Of a DNA stretch of 64,000 nucleotides, positions 1-11,200 are shown piece after piece. The notes below the pieces were generated by a model. That model ran no database searches. It was not told the origin of the DNA and saw only the letters and a list, made by a program, of their open reading frames with translations. The position numbers and the translations under genes were made by a program. Source of the DNA: Taeniopygia guttata (taxonomy: Eukaryota > Chordata > Aves > Passeriformes > Estrildidae); assembly GCF_048771995.1 (NCBI RefSeq), contig NC_133063.1:6274001-6338000 (forward strand). Reading direction: 5' to 3'. Positions within the stretch are counted from its first letter, which is position 1. The number at the start of each line of letters is the position of its first letter.

Positions 1-3000
1 GAGCTTTGCATAAACTTATACTTCCAGCTTAATTACTTCTAATATTTAATATTTTAACCCATATGTAAAAAGTCAGAGATACTGTTGTGTATCATTCAAT
101 TCTAAATGCCTTGCCCAGGATTTATTCTTGTCGTAAGTATACTTTCTATATCACATTTCAATCAGGGACAAAGCCTGATTTAATGTCATAGCTTTCTCTT
201 TATCCTCAGCTTAATCTTAACAAATTAGGAGGTTTTCCATTCCATTTTTTTGTTATTTTATTTTTAAACAGTCTATATAAACTGTACTCTATGGTAGGTT
301 AATATTGCAGGCATTTCAGAAGTGTTTATGGGGTGAAATAACTTGTCAAACCTTTAGAGCAATGAAGACCATTTCAAACAAAACAGAGATTTCAGATTCC
401 TTACTTGAATTTTTCCCCTACAAATAATTCAGTTAATAAAACTTGATGTAGTTAATATTAAGAAACAGATATTTAAAAAATGAAAATAAAAATAAAAAAT
501 TTAGGCCCTCAATTATGCAAATTACCAATATGCCAGTTTACTAACACTTGGTTCAACTCACATCTCAATGACCTGAGACAATATTTATGGCATTGCTCAT
601 TAAAAAAGCCAGAGAACTAATGCAAATTTAAAGATTGAATGCCCTGTGCTCATTTTAGCCTAAGAACTACTTTTATGGGGCATACAGTCTCTCCTTTAGC
701 AATTCACCAGCAGGGCTAGTCACAGAACATTATTTACTAACGGCTTCTGTACCCAGATTATTTTATACCCCAAGCAGTTTCAAAACACCATCATTCTCAC
801 AGTTCATTAAATAAAAAATGCATATGTGTAGAAAAGAGGAATCAGACTTTGAACAAAAGCAAGCACCTCCTACAATAAAACCATCCCCTGTTGTTTCCAC
901 TATCTTTATCACTTTCCTTTCTGAGGCAGAATCAAGATATCTAGAAGAGAGACCCAAACAACTCAAAAAAACAACAAGAACAACAATAAAAAAACCATTT
1001 CAGCACGCATACTTATGTGTGTATTTTTCAGTATTCAGTTGCGCCTAGAGAAAAGCAATTTTAAAGGCTGAACAGGCACACACACACATAGGTATTAAGA
1101 ACAGCAGTCTGCCAAATTTGAAGCAAATAAGCCCAACACTCAGTAGATTTGTGCTGTGTGTTGAACAATAACTGTGATGCCATAAAACTTTCTGCCCTCC
1201 ACCTTAACTCCACAATGCTTCCTCCAAGAAGACTAACCTTACCACAAGCAACAAGAATTCCCACAGATGAACCCACTTACAGCTACAAGAGGTTCAATTT
1301 ACTACAGCAGCTGCAGCAAATTGATTTCTGAGCTGAGAGTGGCTTATTGGAGAATTTCCAAAAAGAGCACAAGCAGCACAGGCAAAACCCCAGAGAGAAA
1401 CAAGCCCTCTTCAGGGAGGCTGGTTCATATACTGGGTTGTCTGTGAAGTTAAAGACATGGATGGAAAAAATAATGCACAACTCTGGATCTGTGTGTTTAC
1501 GTGAAAATGACATAGCTAGTCATGCTGCTATGAATTAACCATTCTTCTCTCTCAGCCTAAAAATTGCTGGCCAACTGGTTACAATAATGCATTTAAAATA
1601 TAATTGTGTACAGGATTTTTGTTGCTGGGTTGCCTTAATAGAATGTAATATATCAGAGGAGAGAGTGTCCAGCATTTTTTCCACAACCAGATGACTTACA
1701 ATAGCTCTGGTGAGGAAAAAACCCTTAACAATATGTAAATTGTAACAGAATATTCTGATTGTTGGATTCAATGTCTCATGATCAGCATTTCACCATATCA
1801 GGATCATTACAACAAGTTTCCAGTTGCAAAGATTCACAAAGTCAGCTTCCATGATTAGAAAATCCTCCAAGTACCTCTGTCAGGAAGAGGGTTGCCTGGC
1901 AGGATGCACTGCCACCACTGACCAGGTAGGCTGCTCCCACGGAGAAGCTCACTTAGAAACAGTTTTAAATGGAAAAAATCAAAAGGGATAGAGCAATCTG
2001 GTCAAAAGCTCCTTACCTAAGGCACATGTTCATTCAGAGTCTACCTCAGCTCAGACTAGAATTACATCAGTTCTTCACAGAAATCTGCCTGGAATGTGGT
2101 TTTCTTTGTTCAGGAGGGGAGGGGGCAGTGCTCCCACAAATCCCAAATCTTGCAAGTTAAATCTTACACAGATTTAGATTCATGGACTTACAAATGACTA
2201 TTACATGAAGAAATTTATTTTTCTCCACCATTTTTCTGTTGTCCTCCTTTCAGACAAGTGGGCACAGGCCCATCAAACTTGACTTACAACTGAGTTTGCA
2301 GTGCTACCAGGTTGCTGAGAAATTAATTGAACCATGGCACATGTCATGTTCCTATGAATATATGGTACCCCATGTACTTGAATAGGGGTATAGCAGCATC
2401 TTGAGTCCAAACAAATATCATGGGAAATAAGAGTTGGAACAGAGAAAGCTTTTCAATATAAGCAGGATCTCACAGACAGAAGAACCTTTCCTGCGTTCAG
2501 GAATGCATTTCTCCAGAATGCAAATAATCATGGTCACAAATAAGCAGGTTATGGCTGTGCAGGCCTCAGCAGAACTATCAATCCACAGAAATTTTTATGC
2601 TTCTTCACTCACAAAATAAGACTAATTAGGAAAATAATAATATATTTTATTGAAAAGTAGATAATTCTAAAGGCACTTTTCATGAAGGAAGCTATATAGG
2701 GAGGAAGTGCTGTTGTTAAATCAAAAAGTGTAATCCACTTAACATACTAGGTGCTAATAACTTTTGAAATCTATCTTGTGTGACAAAGAGATTATATAAT
2801 TTATCTTACACCTGTCACTTGTTACAGAAGGCAACTGCTACTCAAACTTTTCAAATCTAGATGCATATTCTAGCCAGCAAAACCACATGAGAAAATAGTT
2901 GACAGAAGCATTGTATTTGTTGTGCTGGATGCCTGTCTGATGGCTGACTAGATCACTCATAAATTTGTATTTCAGTGAATTACTCAACTTTCAGGAGCAT

Positions 3001-4252
3001 AACCACATAGAATAGATCCTTGGAGTGTATTCGGCAGTCTGACCTGCTTCGAAATGTCTCTGAACTAATCAGTGGAACCTGGGAAGGGAAATTTGTGGTA
3101 GGCCTTCCTGATCTTTCAGTGATAGATAGCAGAGATACACAGTGTCTAAAACAGATACTGCTGTTATTCATTTACCATTCATACACCAAAATATCACAAT
3201 TAAATTAGTAACTTCTGCCCTACTCAGAGATATAGTATATTGCAACTCACAACTTACATTGCTTCTTTCTTTTTAAATCCTGATGTGACTAGCTAATTTT
3301 ACCCATGGCAAACTCAAAAATGTCTCAATGTCTCTTTCCCTCCCTCCCTCCTCTTTTTTTTTTTTGTTTTGTTTTTTTTTTTTGTTTGTTTGTTTTTTGT
3401 TATAGACCTTGCCTTCTGTAATAGGTGCATTGGAAGGGAAAAAAATAGGTTGGAAGATGAAAAGATGTACCCTGTTAAAGCAACAAGCCCTGTGAGATCT
3501 TTTCATGGACCAGGTCTGTGCTTTACTGAAGGGGAGTGATAGCTGTAATTTTCCCAAATTGTGCCTGTTGAACTGCCAGAACCATGCAGGACTCTTTTTT
3601 AATCAGCTTTGCACGCCAAAACCAAATTTAATGAGAACATAGTTGCATATTTCTGGACACTTTTGGGGTGAGAAGAATGAAGCAAAGGAAGAGAAAGGCC
3701 GAGAATTTTCTCAGCAGTCTTCCAATATGTTCTAGTGACTTGGGAGAGTAGTTGTACTGAATGCCAGTATAAAAATTTCAATCAATTAGGTAGTTTAAAC
3801 AGCTAATCCTCATTTACTTGAGAATAGGTAATATATCTAAAATAATTTGTGAAATATAGTAATTGCCAGTGCAATTATAAGTGGGCACAATCTGCAGAAC
3901 TCTTATCTGCTTCCAGGTTGCTGCTGTGCAGTTTATAACAGAAAATTCCTGCAGTTACTGCATGTTACTGCAAATGCCAGTTTTCCCAGCAAAAGGCAGT
4001 GTTCTACCACGGTTGTACCATTGTCCTACATCTTTTTAGAGGTGCTGGTAAGATATAGATCTATCAACTTGGTGTAGTATGTTAAGAAGTTTCACTGACT
4101 ACATAGGAGTCTTTGCTGCTATTTTAGTTGATTACTATTGGAATAAAAATTTTTTAATCAGGCCAAGATTTATTTATGTTCTGATGCAAACTTGACTTCT
4201 TTCTTATCCTTAAGCATTTGCTTAAAGTCTTATTGAAGTTAAGTTTTCTGCA
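1..4252. other. Intergenic sequence downstream of MINAR2
   Basis: AT-rich, with short ORFs only and no recognisable exon on either strand. Apart from the T-rich tract at 3353-3400 I see no structure. CHSY3, the next gene in human, is not visible. Confidence 0.6.
3353..3400. repeat. T-rich tract with TTTG units
   Basis: Runs of T broken by G (TTTTG, then TTTG repeats), just after a CCCTCCCTCC stretch. Could be the reverse-complement tail of an old retroposed copy, but no body is recognisable. Confidence 0.8.
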
Positions 4253-4803
4253 GGGCTACAGGAAAAGGACCTGGGGGTCCCTCACCTCGAGCGCTGGGGG
4301 CTGTTCTGGATGTCACAATATAAAAAGATATTAAGCCACTGGAGAGCATCTGAAGGAGGGCTGTAAGGACGGTGGAGGGTCTGGAGGGGAAGCCTTGTGA
4401 GGAGTGGCTGAGGTCACTTGGACTCTTCAGCCTGGAGGAGATTGAGGGGAGACCTCACTGAGGTCTTCAACATCCACACAGAGTGAAACAGAGGAACAGG
4501 CACCAACCCCTTCACTCTTGTGACCAGTGACAGGACTTGAAGAAACAGAATGAAGTTAAATGGGGGGAGGTTTAGGTTGGATGCCAAGAGAAGGATTTTC
4601 ACCCAGGGGGGTGATTGTGCCCTGGAATAGTCTCCCCAGGGATTTGGTCACAACACCAAGCCTGACAGAGTTCATAAAGTGTTTGGACAATGCTCTCAGG
4701 CATTCTTGGGGTGAGATTCTTGGGATGTCCTGTGCAGGGCAAGGAGTGGGACTTGATGATCCTGATGGCCCCTTCCAATTCAGTATATTCTATGATTCTA
4801 TGA
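4253..4803 (+). mobile_element. CR1 LINE 3' fragment, CR1-J-like
   Basis: About 550 bp of CR1 3' region on the plus strand. It contains CAGCCTGGAGGAGATTGAGG, then AAGCCTGACAGAGTTCA and TTGGACAATGCTCTCAGGCA, and closes with CCCCTTCCAATTCAG and TCTATGATTCTATG. 5' truncated, as is usual. The AAGCCTGACAGAGTTCA and CTCTCAGGCA blocks are those I associate with CR1-J-type families. Confidence 0.85.
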
Positions 4804-4910
4804 AAGTATGAAATTATATGTGTTAGTGTGCTCTCGGGGTAGGAAGAGACCAATGAATGTAAATCATAGAGATTACTTACAGGAAACTTACCTAGTAGAG
4901 ATGTTTCATT

Positions 4911-5253
4911 CATGGAATCATATAATGATTAAAGTTGGAAAACACCTCTAAGCTAATCAGTACCAACTCTAAACCAGCATCACTGTAATGACCTCTAAAC
5001 TGCGTGCATATAACTGATGTCCATATGTTTCTCGAACACTTCCATAGGTGGTGACCCCACAATTTCTCTGGGCAACCTGGTGCAGTGCATGAAAACCATT
5101 TCAGTGAAGCATTTTCTTATACTATCCATTCCCAGCCTTCCCTGGCACAACTTGAGGCCATTTCCTCTTGCTACCTAGAGAAAGAGGCTGACACCCACAT
5201 GTCTACAAACTCTTTTTGTGTAGCTGTAGACAGTGACAAGGTCCCCCTGTGCA
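4911..5253 (-). mobile_element. CR1 LINE 3' fragment, opposite orientation
   Basis: Starts CATGGAATCATATAATGATT (the reverse complement of a CR1 3' end) and continues with GGTTGGAAAA-like, TGGTGACCCCACAA, CTGGGCAACCTGGTGCA and CAACTTGAGGCCATTTCCTC. Its end merges into GC-rich sequence at about 5253. Tail to tail with the previous copy, about 107 bases apart. Confidence 0.85.
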
Positions 5254-5442
5254 CGGAGGAGCTTTCCCTTCCCTTCCCTGCCGTGCGCACCTTCCCGGGA
5301 AGGCGCTGGAGCCGCGGATTCCCTCCGGGAACGCGCTCCGCCGCGAGGGGTCACCAAAGGAGCCCGCATCGCGACGGCTCCTGAGGATCGCAAAAAACCG
5401 AGCAGCCCTTCCCCCATATCCAAGAGAAGCATGACATGATTT
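5254..5442. other. Short CpG-rich segment
   Basis: About 190 bases dense in CpG (GCGCTGGAGCCGCGG, ACGCGCTCCGCCGCGAG, GCATCGCGACGG) in an otherwise AT-rich region. Followed directly by an A-rich tract. Could be part of a CpG island, or the body of a small A-tailed retroposed copy. No coding similarity recognised. Confidence 0.6.
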
Positions 5443-5519
5443 AAAAAAAAAAAAAAAACAAACACCAAAAAAAACCAACAACAACAACAAAAAACCACAA
5501 AAACAAAAACAAAAACAAA
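5443..5519. repeat. A-rich tract with CAA and CAAAAA units
   Basis: A run of 16 A followed by A-rich sequence with (CAA)n and (CAAAAA)n, between the CpG-rich segment and the TA microsatellite. Confidence 0.9.
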
Positions 5520-6094
5520 TTTTATATATATATATATACATGTGTGTACATATATACATATATACATATACCTATACATATATATATACACACATATATG
5601 TGTACATATACACATATACACATATACACATATACACATATATGCATATATACATATATACATATATACATATATACATATACATATACATATACATATA
5701 TATAATATATATATTATATATATTATATATGTGTATGTATATGTATATATACATATATATATGTATATGTGTATATATATTATATATATACATATATATA
5801 ATATATATACATATATATACACATACATATATATATACATATACATATATATTTACATATATACATATACATATATATACATATACATATACATATAATA
5901 TATATATTATATATGTATATGTATATATATGTATATATACATATATATGTATATGTATATATATATTATATGTCTATGTCTATGTCTATGTCTATGTCTA
6001 TGTCTATATGTATATATGTATATATGTATATATGTACACACATATGTGTGTATATATATATATATATACATGTATATATATGTATATATACATG

Positions 6095-6149
<55 letters not shown>
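5520..6149. repeat. Large compound AT-rich microsatellite (TATACA/TATATG/TA)n
   Basis: About 630 bp of TA, TATACA, CACATA and TATATG units. Includes a clean (TGTCTA)n block of about six units at 5971-6006 and a terminal (TA)n of about 33 bases. Many perfect palindromes occur, such as ATATAATATATATATTATAT, so both strands can form hairpins. It gives long open frames of alternating Ile and Tyr that are not genes. Confidence 0.97.
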
Positions 6150-6151
<2 letters not shown>

Positions 6152-8004
6152 CCAAGCGGCATCTTCGCTCCTGACACGTTTTTCCTCCTTGCTGGCTCTC
6201 CGCTAGGTGACAGCAGTGAAATCGGAGTAAAACATCCCGTAGTCCAGCTTGTGGAGGAAACGGCTTCATCCTTTCAGCTAAGCCCTCACAGAGTAATGCA
6301 GTTGAGAAACTCGCATTATTGGCGGTTTTCCTGGAAATTACAGAGCTCTTTGCTTTTGGGCTTCCAGCCTGCAGGCCTCAATAATTTACAAAAGTACGGC
6401 TCTGCATTGGATGCAATGCACTTAAAGCAAATGTACTCGGGCTGGAAAAAAGTCAAGTATTGTTGGTTTAATGTTAGTAGTTACTTCATAATGTCAGCTA
6501 TTAGTCTTGTAAAATACTCCCAAGTTCTTACTTTTGTAAACTGAACGGGCCTGATCTTTCAGACAAGAACCCCCATCTGCACTGAAACTGCAGCAAGGCA
6601 GGAGACTGAGTTCCCTTGTATATTTACAGCAATGTCCAATTTTGTAACAGGGATACACATTTTATGCACGTGCGTTTAAATGCTGCTACTCTTTTACTGT
6701 TGTCTGCAGACCAGATTAAAGCAGTAAGCTTTTTTAGCTTGAATTTTTTCAGGCTGAATCTTCAAACTAGTTATAGTACAAGCTAGAGTAAGGTCCAAGA
6801 AGTTACAGCACACAAAAGAATCAGTCATAGACTAGATGAGAAGGAAGGAATGAAATACAGTTGTCTGAAGATGAATTCATGTTGACATGAGTTAAAGCAG
6901 GGCAAACCTGCTGTAGGTAGGGCACATTCTAGAGTTCTGAGGGGTTAGTACAAACCTTCTACCTTAGTTCTACTCGTGACTAATCAAAAGTATTTTCTGC
7001 GGGACAAAAAGCAGAGTTGGTATAACTTCAGCTTTCCAGATTATGTGCATCTGTGAGATTCTTGTTCAAAAGGGAAATCCCTATCTCAATAACATTCATA
7101 GCTCTTTAAATACCAAATACAGAGGTATAAAGGATTTGCAGCACCCAGAGTACCTTTTCAGAAAGGAAATAATTACTTGAAGTTCTTGTCTCAGTGTTCA
7201 TGTAATTTTATCTCATGGTTTGATTCTCCCAAATTATTCTGAGGTGTATTAACTTAATGGTCCATGTGCTCTAAACATTTAATTTTATTCCTTTAATTTA
7301 CAAAGATCTCTTTCCACAGCCTGGTTATATAACTGTAATATTTTTAAGGTGTATTAATTCCATTATATACTCTTGTACTCCACAGATTTTGTTGGAAAAA
7401 AAATAATGCCACTCTATCTTTTGGGATGACAGACATATCTTGAAAGAATATGACCTAGTGATGGAAGAACTTTATCACAGGTTATGGAATTTTTTGATAG
7501 AAACTCAGTGATTGATTTTCTCTATTTCTTCTCTGAAAAAGTGTAAGAAAATATTTATGTGTTTAGGCTGGCTTTTACTATGTGCTGTATCATTGCTGCA
7601 ATGCACTCAGTGTCTAAGTACTGTGTTAATTTTTGCTTTATAATTCTTTACGATCTCTTGAATGATGCTTTATAATGCTTTTCTATATTCTAAAAATAGC
7701 TATCATAAAAAGATAAAGAGGATGGTAGGTGTTTATTTGAACAAATAGTCAGCTGGTTCTCTATACACACTATATGTAACATACCACATACTGACTTAAA
7801 TCACTAGACTAAAGAAGGCACTAAAAAAGATAGAGAATAGTTTTATTTTTAAATTATACCTGTAAGGAGACACTCAGCCATGCACAGAATATTTGTCTCT
7901 TTTCTGGGTCAATTCCTTGTGCTGTACAGGAATATTTTGAAGAAGTGGTGTCAAATTGGGTTTGTGACCAAAAGAAATGGAATTCAAATAAAACCAGAGA
8001 AGGA
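6150..8004. other. Intergenic, between microsatellite and MINAR2 3' end
   Basis: The first ~180 bases keep scattered CpG (CCAAGCGGCATCTTCGCTCC). The rest is ordinary AT-rich sequence without recognisable genes or repeats. Confidence 0.55.
7842..7847 (-). promoter_or_regulatory. Distal poly(A) signal of MINAR2 (possible)
   Basis: AATAAA on the minus strand about 210 bases after the stop codon; an alternative to the proximal signal in AT-rich sequence where chance matches are common. Confidence 0.3.
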
Positions 8005-8058
8005 AATTATTTAATAAAAATATTTATTGAAAAAGAATTTCATCAACATTTGGCTAAG
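8005..8058 (-). other. MINAR2: MINAR2 3' UTR (predicted, short form)
   Basis: A poly(A) signal lies only about 30 bases after the stop, so the shortest 3' UTR would be about 50 bases. A second AATAAA at 7847-7842 could give a longer form. Confidence 0.45.
8023..8028 (-). promoter_or_regulatory. Proximal poly(A) signal of MINAR2 (predicted)
   Basis: AATAAA on the minus strand, 31 bases past the TAG, followed by T-rich sequence. Use is inferred. Confidence 0.5.
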
Positions 8059-8238
8059 CTAAGTAAGTAAAATACTAAGTATGATTACAGTAATTAGGAT
8101 GCAAATGGCTAGTACTATGAGCAGAACGATTCGGCAATATTTTGAATGTTTTTTTTCTCGCTCCTTCTTTTTTAACAAGGTATCATACCCAGGAGTATAA
8201 ATATCCCCCATCCAGAACTGCAGATCATTAGGATTTTC
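8059..8238 (-). CDS. MINAR2: MINAR2 coding exon 3, membrane anchor and stop
   Basis: 180 bp ending in TAG at 8061-8059. Acceptor TTCTTCTAG. Encodes ENPNDLQFWMGDIYTPGYDT, LLKKKEREKKHSKYC, then a ~24-residue hydrophobic helix ending SILLT. Only one or no residues follow the helix, so the C-terminus is at or in the membrane. Confidence 0.95.
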   Translation of the reverse strand, partial: ENPNDLQFWMGDIYTPGYDTLLKKKEREKKHSKYCRIVLLIVLAICILITVIILSILLT

Positions 8239-11200
8239 CTAGAAGAAGAGTCAGAAAAATGAAATTAGTTTCTCTCTTTTATACATGAAGTCATTAGAAC
8301 ATACCCAGAAGTATTTTGGCTATCATCAGACACTGATTAATGAATTTAAGACATCAGAACACATATGCAAGACACTTTCACTTGAATGTAGGTTGTGCTA
8401 CTTTCCAGATGCTGCAAATGTTCCACTGGGGAAAATTAAAACCACACTTTTCATCCAGGAACCAAAAATAGGACACCAGCCATTGAAATGTGTTTAAAAA
8501 CCCAGAACACACCATGTTGTCTTCTCAAGAAGAGATGTCATACTGTATAAACACAGTTCTGAGTACCCTTTAAAAAAATGGAACAGGAAAAAAAAAAAAA
8601 AAAAAGTAATCTTAGATGTGATTTGTGCCAACCCACAGGGAGGCAGGATCCTGTATAGTGTGGATGAGACTGAGAAAAACGTATGTAATTTAATAACAGA
8701 ATTTTGCTACAAACATTTATAAAGTGACTCTACAGTATTTAAGTGCCACATTTGTAGCTCTTCCCTACGTAATTTGAGTTGTACAACGTTGTGGTTTAAG
8801 AGTTTCTCTAATCAGAGGTCATGTACTGTATAATTGAAATTCCTGCAATCTCAGCAGATACATAGACTTCTTTCCTGATCAGACTCATGTTAATGTCATG
8901 TCTGTAGCAGAAAATACCTCCACATTTATTTCTGTAATCCCACCTAAAGATCCAGGAGAGCTGCAGAGTGGTTTATGCACACACCACACAGCTCACAGCA
9001 ATTCACTTGCTCAAACTCAGCACAACAGCCAATTACCTTTATGTGGCTGGCCAGGTTAGAGTGCAGGGACTGTCTGTCATACTCTTGCACAGTCCAGGAA
9101 GGAGTCTTCTTCTTCTCCTCCCAGTCATCATCCACATGGATATCACTGTACAATGGGTTGCTCTTGATTGTGGATTTCAGGGTGATGGGAGTAATGTGTT
9201 TCCCCAGGGATTTGTCTATTATTTCTTGACTGACCCTGTTCAAGTCTAAGCCTGGCAGCTCAGTGGCAGCTCTTTTTTCTCTCTGTAAGACACAAGTTAG
9301 ATCAGAACCTGGCTTTAACTTGCATTACCTACAATACAGGCCCCCTTCCAGAATTATCACTTGTAATGCAACAGAATCATTTTAAAACTGAACATGCAAC
9401 CATTTTTCTGCTTCTAGTAAACTACAGTGAGGGAGCTTGAATGCTCACTCTGGACAGATTTCTTTCTTTAGTGAAAGGAAGACAACAGTTGGGTACAATC
9501 TGGACATTAAGTTCTCTTGCAAATGTGAACTGACATTATAATGCCTGCTGGAAAAAGGCCTCTGCTTTAGTGAAACAGTGCTACTGCAGTAGAACATTAT
9601 ACTTCTGGTGGAAGCCATGGATGTATGATGCAGGAGCAAATATGTAAGGACAAAGCAGAATGATCACAGGGGCAATGGTGTGTAAATGACATTCAACTGG
9701 AAATGCATCTCTGATAGCAGGGGTGTGGCACAATTCTGTTCACACTCTTGAATTCTAGATCCATGTCAGGAGGTCAAAGAGGGTCTTCATTTAACTGTCA
9801 CAATTCACAGGTAATTAAATATCTGAGCACTTTCCCAATAACAAAAGCTGTTAAATAAGACCTTTTAGAACATGTGGGTGTCAAGGGAGGAAGAAGAAGA
9901 ATAACAGCCCTGGTGGGATCATATTTTCTGAGAAGTCACCAGCTGCCTCCTAAAACAGCACTAAGGGTCTCTTTAGGGATCTGTAAAATAGTCACCATAC
10001 TTTTCAATCTGTAATTTCCTGGAGGAATGCAATCAGACTCTCTAGTCCAAGCTATTCAAGATTTGTCCCAGCCTTCTGTCACAATACTTTCAATTAACCT
10101 GTCACTGATCTTTGGTACCACAGTGTGTCAGGTACCTAAGAGACCTGATTTTTGCAGAGCCTTTGCCTTACACTGACACCATCTCTTAGGATTTTAGAAC
10201 TGACACAGAGCATATTCATCCCTCCGCATGAGTACTTTTATCCTTAGGAACTTTATGTTGAGTCTAGGAGAGACTTGGCTTGACCCAGTGGCCGTGTGTC
10301 AGGTATGCTGGGAGGGGACAATACCCACCTCTCTCCTGCTCTCAGAAATCACAAAGGTGTGTGCAGCACCTGCTGCATGATGTCCATAAGGTAAAGTGCA
10401 CATAGTAAACAGCCAGTGAAGAAGCTGGGTCCTGAGAAACTTACTTCCATGTAAGGATGACTTTCCCTGAATTTTTCACTTTTACTGAGATCTCCAGATG
10501 TTAAGCTACTGCAGGCTGGATGGACTTCAGCTGCAAAAGGGCTAGGGGCATGTACTGCTTCTCCTTCCACCTTTCTGGTGGGAGCTCAGGGCAGCTGACC
10601 TCCTGCACACTGACTTTGAAAACTGCTTGGACACCTCATCAAGTCCGTGAAAGTCCCTAAGATGAAAGCAAACTGTTGGCTTCTTCTGTTTGAATAATTT
10701 TCTGTCCACTTGGTGGGCTAGTGAATCCATTTTCAGTGGAAGTCAGCTGCTGTGTACCATCACCTACTTCATGACTGCAGTGTCTGTGCACATGTATAGA
10801 TTTGTATACATTAGTCTGAGCCAGGCAGGTGTAGAAGGAAGCATAAGAACTGATATCCTTCAGAAAGCGAAGGTGGAAATGAGAAAACAGCAGACTTTGT
10901 CTAAGAAACTCTAGGAGGAAGCATCATGCTGGCATTCCTATCACTAAATCCTGCAGAAGTGACTAAGCATGTTTCCCATCAATAATTGCCATTAGTAGGC
11001 GGGTGGATCCTCAGTGACCTCCCATCCTTCTGTTAGTTCATCGTTTCCACATGTCATTTGTTAGCCTCCACACATCCCCTGATAATATTACTCTCTGCAT
11101 TGCAGTTACAGCTGGCACTGAAGCCCTCTGGGCTGTACTGGCCAGATTTCAGCTGAGCTGGTGTTTTTAACTGCCTTTTCTTTCTGACTGCATTTTATTT

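Noticed and set aside
5540-6544. Open frame of 334 codons on the plus strand, with a matching minus-strand frame at 5846-5175
   Set aside because: Almost entirely Ile/Tyr/His/Thr alternation from the TA/TATACA microsatellite, with unrelated flanks; not a gene.
1-8000. CHSY3, expected by synteny on the left
   Set aside because: No glycosyltransferase coding sequence found on either strand; it must lie beyond the window.
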